From positions 1 through 41,421 of the forward strand of contig CAMOIJ010000021.1 of the NCBI GenBank assembly GCA_946615865.1: DNA of 41,421 bases. Direction: 5' to 3'. Position 1 is the stretch's first letter. Every line of letters begins with the position of its first letter. The position numbers were made by a program, and so were the translations under genes. Under the pieces are notes generated by a model. It saw only the letters and a program-made list of their open reading frames with translations. It ran no database searches and was not told where the DNA came from. The stretch is from an uncultured Lachnospiraceae bacterium (lineage in GTDB: Bacteria > Bacillota > Clostridia > Lachnospirales > Lachnospiraceae). Positions 1 through 10,400 of the stretch are shown here, in pieces.

Positions 1-3000
1 GGACGGGTACAACAACTATAGTTATGCATCGAACTTATTCGGGAGCAGCGGCCTGTCGTCACTGGAGACGATCTACGTCCTGCCCGAGTCGCTCGATGCC
101 TATAAGACTGCATACAGCAATATTCCCAGCAGGATCACGATTACCGCGGATACGCTTACAATACCTGTTTCCAAACTGAGCATTGTTTGTGCTGCAAGTA
201 GTTCTGCGGAGATATCCTGGAACCCTGCGATCAGTGAGAGTGTCATCGGCTACAGAGTGTACCGAGATGATACTCTGGTTTCTGATACAGAAAATACAAA
301 CTTTTATGAGAACGGTCTTGAAGAGGACACCACATATGAGTATTCGGTAGTCGGATATACAGAGGCAGGTGAAGAAACAGCGCCTGCCAGGATCAGTGTG
401 ACGACAAAAGGGCCGGATGTGATCAGTGTGAACTCTGAAAACGGGTATCATAAGGTCGGTCTGACCAAAAACAAGCTTGTGGCTGTTGTCGCGGATACGA
501 AGAACCTGAAGGATGCAGTAGGACGGTTTTACTATTTTGACAACTATGATAACAAGATGCCGATCAGCACAGAGATCGGGGAATACAGCCATATAAAAGA
601 CGGGCAGGTATCTTACAGTGCCAACTGGAATGTTTCCGCCTTGGAGGCGAATACCTATGAGGTGGTCTTTGAACTGACAGACAGAGACGGCAAGACTGCT
701 TCAGCCTCAGCGAATATTGAGGTAGAGAATTCTGTGCCCGAGGCTGTTTCGAGTCTGACGGCAGTTGGCGATACGAACCAGATCGTACTGTCCTGGTCGA
801 TGGCACACGAGATTGATACGCAGAAATACAATATCTACAGGAGAAGTGAGGAAGAGGACGAGTTCAAGCTGATCAAGAAGATCTTCAAGAGAGATATTCT
901 TTCCTATACGGATACGAAAGCTGACAAGCCTCAGAAATACTATTATTACATAACGACCGTTAACAGTCTGGGAACCGAAGGCGTTCCGTCGCAGACTGCT
1001 GTTGCTATACCCAGAACGGACACAGAGGCACCCAGAGTAGTTCAGCTGACCCCCGTAAACGGAAGCGTGATCGGAGGAAATGTTGAGTTCTATGCGAATG
1101 CGCAGGACAATGTAGCTGTTGTCAAAACAGAGATTTACCTCTCAACTGATGACGGCGAGAGCTGGGAACTTCTCAGTTCTACGAAGAACAACTACTCCAG
1201 GTGTACTCTCGATACCAAACTGATCGAGAGTGAGACGATCAAGGTAAAGGGAGTGGCGTATGACGCCGCAGAAAACCAAAGCACGGATTTGGTCTATGTA
1301 TATAGGATTGACAATATCGGACCTGAGAAGGTTACAGGTCTCTCCTATGAGAGTACAGCGACAACCATAACACTTAAGTGGAACGATGTTACAGATGAAG
1401 ATTTTGCCTTCTTCAGAGTTGAACAGCAGGTTGGAGAAGACGAGTTTGTTAAAGTTCAGGATGTCAACAAGACACTGGGCGTGAATATTTATGGCCTCCA
1501 GTCGGATACAGAGTATACCTACAGAGTCACGGCGTATGACCAGCTCGGAAACCGGGGAGAGGAATCGGATCTGATCACAGCGGCTACGCAGAGAGATACA
1601 CAGGAACCTGTAGTTACAGCGATTTTGCCCAGCGCGGATTATTATAATTCCAATATTCCTGTGAGGATCACTGCTAAGGACAATACGGCGATCAGCAGCA
1701 TGGTTGTTCAGTACTCAAGAGATGCGGTCACATGGACAGATTATGAGACCATTGAATTTAGCGGAAACAAGCAGACTGAAACTGCTTCTGTGACCTTTGA
1801 CATTGAGAGCATTGGTGAAGGAGCTATTTATATTCGAGGAGTTGCCGAGGATATTTACGGCAACACAGGAGACAGCTCACAGAATGCGCCGTATGTCCAG
1901 TACATTATTGATCTCACTGCGCCTTCAGCACCTTCAGGGGTGAACACAAATGCCATAACCGGTGCTATTGAGATCAAGTGGGATATGGGCACAGAGGAAG
2001 ACATCGACGATTACATTGTCTATCGCTCGACAGATGGGGAGAACTTTACCAAGCTTGCCGAGAAACTGTACTCTGTCAATTATTGGGATAGAAGTGCCGA
2101 GAAAGATCAGGTTTATTATTATAAGGTGGCGGTAAGAGACCAGGCCGGGAATATTAGTGAAGATTCGGAGGTCGTATCGATATCGCTCCCACTCGACACG
2201 GAGGAGCCGAAGATCCTGAGTTTTGTCCCGGAGAATGGCAGTCTGATCGGCCCTTCCAACAGAGAGTTTAAGCTGCTGGCTTCCGACAACTGGAGACTTT
2301 CCTCTGTACTGATCACATATACGGTGAATGATTTTGACCAGATCATCCTTTTGAACGTCAATGACATAAAGGATTACTATAAGCTTTTCACTGCTAATCT
2401 GCCGATCGAGTCGTTTAAAGACGGAGATGTTATTAAAGTAACCGCGACCGTGACAGATGCACAGGGATTGTCGGTTACTCAGAGTGATATTACATATACA
2501 GTCGATAAAACAGCACCCAGAGTCAGCAATGTGATGGCGGAGGGAAGCACCGACCACATTGCTGTCACCTGGAACGGAAACGAGGAGACAGATCTCGCCG
2601 GTTACAGGATCTACAGAAAAACGGCGAACGGGAATTATTCGTTAATTGCACAGAAAGCTGTGAACCCGGGGGCTTCCGCTTACTTCTATGAGGACTACAA
2701 CGCCCAGAGCAAAGAGACCTACTACTATAAGGTGGAGGCACTGGACAGAAGAGGAAACAGTTACAGCAAAGAGACAGAAGCAGCATGGCTGATCACTTTG
2801 CCGGAAGTAAAGGCGGCTCTGTCTGCGGAAGCGGTCATGGAACTTGACGTCGAATACTATTTTGACGGGACTGCGTCCTTTGCTGATCTTGGAATCGCGG
2901 AATATGAATTTGACTTTGGCGACGGAACGGTTGTAACCGGAACGTCTGCGAAGGTTGTGCACAAATATGTAACGACAGGAGAGTATAAGGTCAAACTGAC

Positions 3001-6000
3001 AGTAACTGACACAGAAGGCAGTAAGTCGGTCGCAGAGACTGACGTCAAGGTTGAGGAGGCAAGGCTTCTCGGTTCAGTCAGCGTGAAAGTAGTCGATGCT
3101 TCCGGAACGCCGATTGTTGGAATGCCTGTATATTTTGACATTGAGAACACATCGGAAAATGTCAGTTACACGAACGATAAGGGATTAGTCAGTTTCATCG
3201 CGAGCGCCGGCGCATATATGGTGGGCGCATATGGAGACGGCTATCTTCCTGTCAAGAGCGGCATCGCGGTCCGGGCAGGCACAGAGACAAATCTGACACT
3301 GACGATGGTCAACCAGCCAATCGTAACGGGAGAATTCGAAGTCAATCGAATGACGCTGGATGAGATCATTGCGGCCGGAATTGACGTTACGGATCCTGCC
3401 AATCAGCAGGTCGTTCGCATGATAATCCACTTGGAGTACGGGAACAAACCAATCACTATGAATGTGGTGACGAACGGAACCCAGATTTATTCCGGTGAGA
3501 CAACGATCGTAGAGACTTCTGAGGGAAGACGTCAGCTCACAGCAACAATGCTGCAGTTCGAAAGCAGTTCAAGCGGAAGTTCAGGGTCGGTTAACCTGCC
3601 GCCTTCATATTCCGTCGTTGCGATCATGGATATTCCGGTCGAAGCTTCGTACTTGAAGGAGTTCTTCGATGTCAAGCTTCACATTGTAAATAATGCGGAT
3701 CCGGAATTTGTACTTAGTCATAACACAGTTACGCTGAATATTCCTGACGGAATGTCGCTGGTGGATAGTCTGCAGACTTTGGATTCCAATACATTTTTCT
3801 TTGATCAGCTGGCAGGGCAGGAGCAGACTACGCTCGCCTGGATCCTCAGAGGTGACGAGGCAGGAGAGTATGACCTGACAGCGGACTACTCAGCAGTACT
3901 TGAACAGTTCAATCAGCCTGTAACCGCGGTGTTCAAAACAGAGAATCCGATCAAGGTTAACGGACTGGAGGCAATGAAGATCATTGCGGATATCAATACC
4001 AGAATCATTAACGGCGGACTCTATTTTGACCTGTCGCTGCAGAACGTTGGAACTGCGGAGATGTATCTCCCTAATATTAAGGTAGCCGACAGCGTATTGA
4101 TCGAGTACGAAAAGAGTGCAAACGCGTCAGAAGGAAACGATTTTACTCCGGCTGTTAAGCGAGTAAAGGCTATCGGAGCTGAGATCCGCAATTCCAGCGG
4201 ATATGTACAGACTCTCGACGCGCTTGATTACAGCGATCTGGAAGTCGGAAGTGCCAATTATGACGAGCAGATCAGGGAAAGAAATATAGAAGTTATGTCT
4301 CTTGCCGTCGGCGAAATGCTGACACGGAAATATGTCTGCTACGACAGCATAAGCTCAGATGATATTGCATATCTGGTTGAAGCAATCTACAAAGTGGCAG
4401 AAGACTATGGCATACAAGTTCAGATCAACCGCGTTGATATGGACCTTTATGACAATGAGAACGCTGATGAAAAGGCAGAATCTTTCTATACAGATGCCAC
4501 AAAGAGAGCGCTTTATGAGTACTTTACCGATTACGATAATGACAACTTCTACTACTATATGCAAGCGCTCAAAGATGATAATGACACATGGAAAAAGCTT
4601 GGAGAAGCTTTCTACCGCTCGACGGACTGTGTCCTTAATCTGAATTGGAATTTGTTTACAAACGAGGACGTCGAGGACATTACCAGGAAATATGTCGTTC
4701 AACTACTTGAAGACGAGGGATTCTCATCCACTGTGGAACAGAAAGTCGACGATAAATTCCTCAAGGTAACGAAGAGTGTACTCAGTACCTTTAAATCAGG
4801 TCTGCCGGATACAGAAGTCGAGAGAGGCTTCGCCGAACTTGTGGACACCTTGAGCAACGGAGAGACCGTCCGCAGCCTGGCAGGTACCTTGAAGAATGAA
4901 GGAAGTGATGCGTTTTATGACAGACTGATCGGTTACGCACTCAGCACGGAAGCAGGCGTTGTGATTGAATATGTTAAGAATCACTATTCCCGTGATGATG
5001 TTTCCGGCTGGCTTGGAGAAGCGATCTCAGGTGAGATTTCTGATATCAATACAGTGCTCGGCCATATCTCTACCGGAATCTCGGCGTGGAACAAGTCGGT
5101 TGAGCTGACGAACCAGCTGATGACGATCAGTGCAGCTCACTCAGAAGCGGAAGAACTATTTGCTATTCTGGAGAACCATCCTGAAATTAACGGTATAGTT
5201 TATGAGGAGATTAAGAAGGAACATGAAGGCCTTCTGAAAGGGTACGAGAAACAGTGCGATATCTTTGTTGAAGAGTTCATGAAAGCAGAAGCGACCGGTC
5301 AGCTCGCGGGCGGCTTTAGCAGTATAGTCAAAGTATTGGATAAGGCATACGGAATCAAGACACTAAAGACAGGCACAGTTATTTCTGCGATCAAACTTGG
5401 CTTTAACACGATGAACTATGTGTTCAATTGGAAGGAGAATGTGAGTGCTCTGCAAGAACTTCGAGTTTCTGCTGCACTGACACATGCCCTGAGATCTGAG
5501 ACGATACAGAGCCGGGTTTCGAATGACAGTGAACACTTCCTGGATTCTCTGAAATACCTTATCAAAATGAGAATAGAAGGAGAGAAAGCTTATATCGGTA
5601 TTGTTAAGGGAGAGAATAGAGAACAGGAAATCCTTGGTAAAATCAATGCGGAATGCGAAAACGCGAACTTCGAGAATCTTAACGAATACTACGACATGTT
5701 CCGCACACGGGCTATCAACTATCGCGACATCCTTTACAGCAATATAGTTACTGTCGATGGAATTCCGATCGCGCCTGTAGTTGATATTGATTACAGCGCG
5801 GAGACGATCAAGGAGGCGCTCGGAGCAAACTACGAGTACAGCTTCGACGGAGAGAACTGGACTGTCTGTGACGACCAGAGGTTGGCCCTGAATCCCGGAA
5901 CCATTGGAAGACATCTGTGGGTCAGAAGAAAAGAATCCTCTGAAAACCTGGCAGGCAACATTACCAAATTGTATGTTCCGCAGAGACCCAGAATGTCTAC

Positions 6001-7270
6001 AGATGTTACGGCAAAATATAAAACCGGCGTATACTATATTGACGGACTGGAAGGTGACTATGTCTATGCTTTGACTGACGTGAATAACGCAGATGCGGAG
6101 CTAGTTCAGAAAGTCACAGTGGACAGCGCTGAGACCGCACAAATCGCAAATGACCAGTACTATCCGTATATGGTGATCGCGAAAGACGCGTCGATGTTCA
6201 GCTTCAGGTCGTATTCACGAGTATTTGAAGTAGAGAAGGCCGTACTGCTCTCCACGAGCATGGACAGCGAAGCTGGTGAAGTAACAGGAGCCGGAGAATA
6301 CTGGATCGGAGAAACCGCGCACCTAAAGGCAACGCTCAATCCCGCATACAGATTTGAAGGCTGGTACAAAGACGGAATGCTTCTGTCAATGGAAGAGGAG
6401 ATCGACTATGAGGTTGAGGGCGACGCTTCGATAGAGGCACGAACCAAGATCAAACCGGTAATCACCAAGCAGCCGGAAGACGTAAGTGTCTATGCCGGTG
6501 AGAAGGGCATCTTCACAATCGAAGCAACAGGAGAGAACCTGCAGTACCAGTGGCAGAGAAGTACTAACGGCAAAAAGTGGGTCAACTGCGGATCCAGAGG
6601 ATGCAAGACCGATACGTTCGGCTTCACTATGGAGGACCGGTTTGACGGACGCTTGTATCGCTGCATGGTTACTGACGGAATAACAGAAATTTACAGTAAT
6701 GCTGTAAGACTTAATTTGTTGTCAGTGGAGATCACGCAGCAACCGGAAAACATCTCCGTATACGCAGGCGAAGAGACAACACTTACTGTAACAGCTACAG
6801 GAGATAACCTGAAATATCGCTGGCAGTGGAGCAAAAACGACAGTCCCTGGAAGAATTGCACATCGATCGGAAGTGATACAGATACTTTCACCTTCGTGAT
6901 GGAGCCAAGATTTGACGGACGCAAATACCGCTGTGTGATCACTCGAGGCAAGTCACAGATCTTCAGCGATGCAGTAGATCTTTCATTGAAGCCGCTGAGC
7001 ATCATAAATGCGCCTGAAGATGTGAAGGAATCAGCCGGCAAACAGGTTACCTTAAAAGTAGAGGCAGACGGACTGAACGTGCAGTACCAGTGGGAGCGCA
7101 GAAAGAGCGCAACCGGCAGCTGGAGAAGCTGCTTCTCGGAAGGCTGCGACACCGATACATTCAGTTTCGAACTCATGAGCTCTTACACCGGTCGCCAGTA
7201 TCGATGCAAGATTACGAACGGCTATGAGACGGTTTATACAGAGCCGATTAATATTGAAGTTGTTGAATGA
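1..7270 (+). CDS. Giant multidomain surface protein (FN3/PKD/Ig-like), 5' end outside window
   Basis: The reading frame is open from base 2, so the ATG at 257 is internal and the gene begins upstream of the window; about 2422 residues are visible. The first codons read like the end of a BspA-type LRR domain (LETIYVLPESLDAYKTAY). Then come several fibronectin type III-like modules (roughly 160-2800; repeated YRVYR/YYYKV and TAPS/TEEP linkers), a PKD-like domain near 2815-3056 (YEFDFGDGT), a carboxypeptidase-regulatory-like domain (about 3070-3310), a long helical section (about 4000-5950), an InlB B-repeat-like segment (about 6240-6450; FEGWYKDG) and three Ig-like domains (6456-7267; YQWQ...W..C...GRxYRC). 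The role is probably adhesion or matrix binding at the cell surface; this is inferred from domains only. No LPXTG motif or C-terminal membrane helix is seen. The same triple Ig ending occurs in the next gene. Confidence 0.88.
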   Translation, partial: DGYNNYSYASNLFGSSGLSSLETIYVLPESLDAYKTAYSNIPSRITITADTLTIPVSKLSIVCAASSSAEISWNPAISESVIGYRVYRDDTLVSDTENTNFYENGLEEDTTYEYSVVGYTEAGEETAPARISVTTKGPDVISVNSENGYHKVGLTKNKLVAVVADTKNLKDAVGRFYYFDNYDNKMPISTEIGEYSHIKDGQVSYSANWNVSALEANTYEVVFELTDRDGKTASASANIEVENSVPEAVSSLTAVGDTNQIVLSWSMAHEIDTQKYNIYRRSEEEDEFKLIKKIFKRDILSYTDTKADKPQKYYYYITTVNSLGTEGVPSQTAVAIPRTDTEAPRVVQLTPVNGSVIGGNVEFYANAQDNVAVVKTEIYLSTDDGESWELLSSTKNNYSRCTLDTKLIESETIKVKGVAYDAAENQSTDLVYVYRIDNIGPEKVTGLSYESTATTITLKWNDVTDEDFAFFRVEQQVGEDEFVKVQDVNKTLGVNIYGLQSDTEYTYRVTAYDQLGNRGEESDLITAATQRDTQEPVVTAILPSADYYNSNIPVRITAKDNTAISSMVVQYSRDAVTWTDYETIEFSGNKQTETASVTFDIESIGEGAIYIRGVAEDIYGNTGDSSQNAPYVQYIIDLTAPSAPSGVNTNAITGAIEIKWDMGTEEDIDDYIVYRSTDGENFTKLAEKLYSVNYWDRSAEKDQVYYYKVAVRDQAGNISEDSEVVSISLPLDTEEPKILSFVPENGSLIGPSNREFKLLASDNWRLSSVLITYTVNDFDQIILLNVNDIKDYYKLFTANLPIESFKDGDVIKVTATVTDAQGLSVTQSDITYTVDKTAPRVSNVMAEGSTDHIAVTWNGNEETDLAGYRIYRKTANGNYSLIAQKAVNPGASAYFYEDYNAQSKETYYYKVEALDRRGNSYSKETEAAWLITLPEVKAALSAEAVMELDVEYYFDGTASFADLGIAEYEFDFGDGTVVTGTSAKVVHKYVTTGEYKVKLTVTDTEGSKSVAETDVKVEEARLLGSVSVKVVDASGTPIVGMPVYFDIENTSENVSYTNDKGLVSFIASAGAYMVGAYGDGYLPVKSGIAVRAGTETNLTLTMVNQPIVTGEFEVNRMTLDEIIAAGIDVTDPANQQVVRMIIHLEYGNKPITMNVVTNGTQIYSGETTIVETSEGRRQLTATMLQFESSSSGSSGSVNLPPSYSVVAIMDIPVEASYLKEFFDVKLHIVNNADPEFVLSHNTVTLNIPDGMSLVDSLQTLDSNTFFFDQLAGQEQTTLAWILRGDEAGEYDLTADYSAVLEQFNQPVTAVFKTENPIKVNGLEAMKIIADINTRIINGGLYFDLSLQNVGTAEMYLPNIKVADSVLIEYEKSANASEGNDFTPAVKRVKAIGAEIRNSSGYVQTLDALDYSDLEVGSANYDEQIRERNIEVMSLAVGEMLTRKYVCYDSISSDDIAYLVEAIYKVAEDYGIQVQINRVDMDLYDNENADEKAESFYTDATKRALYEYFTDYDNDNFYYYMQALKDDNDTWKKLGEAFYRSTDCVLNLNWNLFTNEDVEDITRKYVVQLLEDEGFSSTVEQKVDDKFLKVTKSVLSTFKSGLPDTEVERGFAELVDTLSNGETVRSLAGTLKNEGSDAFYDRLIGYALSTEAGVVIEYVKNHYSRDDVSGWLGEAISGEISDINTVLGHISTGISAWNKSVELTNQLMTISAAHSEAEELFAILENHPEINGIVYEEIKKEHEGLLKGYEKQCDIFVEEFMKAEATGQLAGGFSSIVKVLDKAYGIKTLKTGTVISAIKLGFNTMNYVFNWKENVSALQELRVSAALTHALRSETIQSRVSNDSEHFLDSLKYLIKMRIEGEKAYIGIVKGENREQEILGKINAECENANFENLNEYYDMFRTRAINYRDILYSNIVTVDGIPIAPVVDIDYSAETIKEALGANYEYSFDGENWTVCDDQRLALNPGTIGRHLWVRRKESSENLAGNITKLYVPQRPRMSTDVTAKYKTGVYYIDGLEGDYVYALTDVNNADAELVQKVTVDSAETAQIANDQYYPYMVIAKDASMFSFRSYSRVFEVEKAVLLSTSMDSEAGEVTGAGEYWIGETAHLKATLNPAYRFEGWYKDGMLLSMEEEIDYEVEGDASIEARTKIKPVITKQPEDVSVYAGEKGIFTIEATGENLQYQWQRSTNGKKWVNCGSRGCKTDTFGFTMEDRFDGRLYRCMVTDGITEIYSNAVRLNLLSVEITQQPENISVYAGEETTLTVTATGDNLKYRWQWSKNDSPWKNCTSIGSDTDTFTFVMEPRFDGRKYRCVITRGKSQIFSDAVDLSLKPLSIINAPEDVKESAGKQVTLKVEADGLNVQYQWERRKSATGSWRSCFSEGCDTDTFSFELMSSYTGRQYRCKITNGYETVYTEPINIEVVE

Positions 7271-7302
7271 CAATTGATGTATTGATAAGTAACGACAGGA
7301 AA

Positions 7303-7340
7303 CAGTGCGCTGAACAGAGTATGTTCAGCGCATTGTTTTT
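7303..7340 (+). terminator. Strong factor-independent terminator
   Basis: An inverted repeat of about 14 bp (7303-7316 with 7322-7335, one G-T pair, loop GAGTA) is followed directly by five T. It lies 33 bases after the stop of the first giant surface gene, so the two surface genes are separate transcription units. The AT-rich stretch 7341-7463 must hold the promoter of the next gene, but I see no convincing -35/-10 pair there. Confidence 0.9.
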
Positions 7341-7475
7341 ATCTAGGGCGATTTATTATTCAATACATAATAAAAGTAAAAAAAGCAATATAAACATCAA
7401 AGTTGTGTGATAGAATTGTAATATATTTCGCGTTAGACTATTACTATTTTATTGAATTATTTTGAAAGGAAAGAC

Positions 7476-10400
7476 ATGAAAAGGAATGTAATCGCAATTC
7501 TTCTGAGTATCTCTTTGATTGCAGGATCATTTGGCGCGGTACCATCATATGCTGCGGAAGTAACAGCACAAGAAGAAATAACGGAAAATGAGCAGGGTGG
7601 GGCAAGTGTGCCCTCAGAAGATGAGTTATCAGCGTCAGGGGAAGAAGAGGCAGCCGCGATTGCTTCCTCTCAGAGTGCTGATGGACAGTCTGTTGAGAAT
7701 GAGCCTGTCGGAGGAGAAGAGCAGATTATATCCAATGAAATAGAGGAGCCAGGCAATGGAATCACTCAAGAATTGGATGAGAATGAAATTACAGAAGAAG
7801 GCCTTTCTGATGAAGAAGCTATAGGTGAAGAAGCCGGAAGCGCAGCGACAGATGTAGATACTGAAATAGCGGCTGTTGTTGAACCGACCGTAGAAAGTAC
7901 AAAGGGGAAAGAGGCAGCGCTGGAGGGAGAGGTAGTTGTAGACTCTGGTGAAAGTGGCGATTTATTGTGGGAATTAACAGGTGATGAAGCTGGAATGGTT
8001 TTAAGAATCAGCGGAAATGGCTATATGACTAGCTATCAAGAAGGATCAGCACCATGGGCGACATATAGACGTTTAATTGAAACGGTAATTGTTGAAGAGA
8101 ATGTAAAGTCAATAGGAAGTTACGCCTTTTATGGACTAAACAACATGACCAGTATAACTCTACCAAGTAGTATGAGGATGGGAATTGGCATGGAAGCGTT
8201 TGCTAGCTGTTCCAGTTTAACCAGCATTGATATACCGAACGGAATCGATAGTATAGGTTATGGGGCTTTTCATAATTGTTCTGGTTTAAAGAGTGTTTCG
8301 ATTCCGGATAGTGTGACTCGGATAGATGCCCATGCGTTTAGAAACTGTTCCAGTTTAAAAAATATATCGATTCCTAACAGTGTGACTACAATAAGTATGT
8401 ATGCGTTTTTTGATTGTGATAGTTTGGAAGAGATAGTTATTCCTGAGAATGTCACTGCGCTAAATGAAGCTGTGTTTTCAAATTGTGATAGTCTTACATC
8501 AGTAACAATTGAAGGAAGGTTGACAATAATAGGTGAAGGTGCTTTTGGCGCTTGTGTCAACCTAACTGATTTTACTATACCTGAGACTGTATCAATAATA
8601 AAACAAAAAGCTTTTTCCAGGTGCACTTCATTAGAGGAGATAACAATCCCTAAATATGTTGAAAGCGTGGGCTGGCAGGCTTTTTATGGTTGCATTAATC
8701 TAGAAGAAGTAATTATTCAACCAGGAGTTGAGCTAGTATATAATGGGGCATTTTCAAATTGTAGTAATTTGAAACACATATCAATACCAAACACTGTGAC
8801 ATCATTAGGGCAAGGTACCTTAAGGGATTGTACATCATTAACTGAAATAGTAATTCCTGAAAGTGTATCGACTTTAGAATTGGATTTGTTTAATGGCTGC
8901 AATGGTTTAAAAACAGTATCACTCCCAAATAGCATTGTTTCTATTCAGGATAATGTCTTTAAAGGTTGCAATAGTCTGGAACAAATTGTGATTCCTGAAG
9001 GTGTTACTAGTATAGGAAATGATGCTTTTTCGAATTGTCCACAATTATGTGTCATTGTGTATATTGGCAGTTTTGCTGAGAATTATGCTATAGAAAATAA
9101 TATTAGATACAGGGCTATATGTAAAAACCATTCTTGGGATGTTGAGTACTCAATTGACAAGGTACCGACATGTCTTGAGGAAGGGACAGAGTCAATACAT
9201 TGTTCTATATGTGGCGTTATAAAAGAAGGAACCGAAAGAACGCTTGATAAAACAGATCATAACTACGGTGATTGGAGAGTAGTAAATGAAGCAACCTGCA
9301 CTTCTGATGGTAGTAGAGAAAAAGAATGCATAATCTGTGAGGATAAGGTTACTGAAGTAATTCCTGCAACTGGACACGACTACAGCGAATGGAGGGTCTT
9401 GCAAGAACCAACGTGTATCAATGATGGGGTGAAATGTATTTGTTGTTCAATCTGCGGAGAGGAGCAAGACGGAGGCGAAACTGCTATCCCTGCATTAGGT
9501 CATATGTGGGAAGATCAATACACAGTGGATCAAGAAGCAACGTGTATTGATAATGGCTCTGAATCAATCCACTGCGCAGAGTGTGATGCGATCAATGAGG
9601 AAACAATCCGTGTGATATCGAAGAAAGAGCACGCATACGGAGACTGGACAGTAATAAAAGAAGCAACGTGTACAGAAGCAGGAAGCAAGGAGAAAGTGTG
9701 CGCGGACTGCGGAGATAAGGTAACAGAAGAGACCCCTGCGAAAGGCCACTCCTGGAAAGAAGAGTATACGGTTGACCAGGAAGCAACGTGCACGGAGGAA
9801 GGCTCTGAATCGATCCACTGCGCAGAGTGTGATGCGATCAATGATGAAACGATCCGTGTGATACCGAAGAAAGAGCATGCATACGGTGACTGGACAGTAA
9901 CAAAAGAAGCAACGTGTACAGAAGCAGGAAGCAGGGAGAAAGTGTGCGCGGACTGCGGTGAAACGGATACAGTCGAGATTCCTGCATTCGGCCATCTATA
10001 TGGAGAAGTCATTATCGAACCGACATGTACGACCGGAGGATATACGATTCATGTCTGCGGCCGCTGCGGCGACAGCTACATAGACCATGAAACCACCCCC
10101 ACAGGTCATTCCTTCACCGACTGGGTCGTTGATAACGATTCCACCTGCACAGAAGAAGGTATCCAGCACAGGGAATGCGAGGACTGCGGATATACTGAGA
10201 CCAAGGGGATCAATAAGAAAGAGCATTCTTTTGACACAGAGTACACTGTGGACAAGGAGCCGACCTGCACGGCGGACGGAAGCAAGTCCTACCACTGCAC
10301 ATCGGAAGGTTGCACAGCAACAACGGGCAGTGAAGTGATCCCGGCGACAGGACACGCTTACGGCGACTGGACGGTCACAAGGGAAGCAACGTGCACGGAG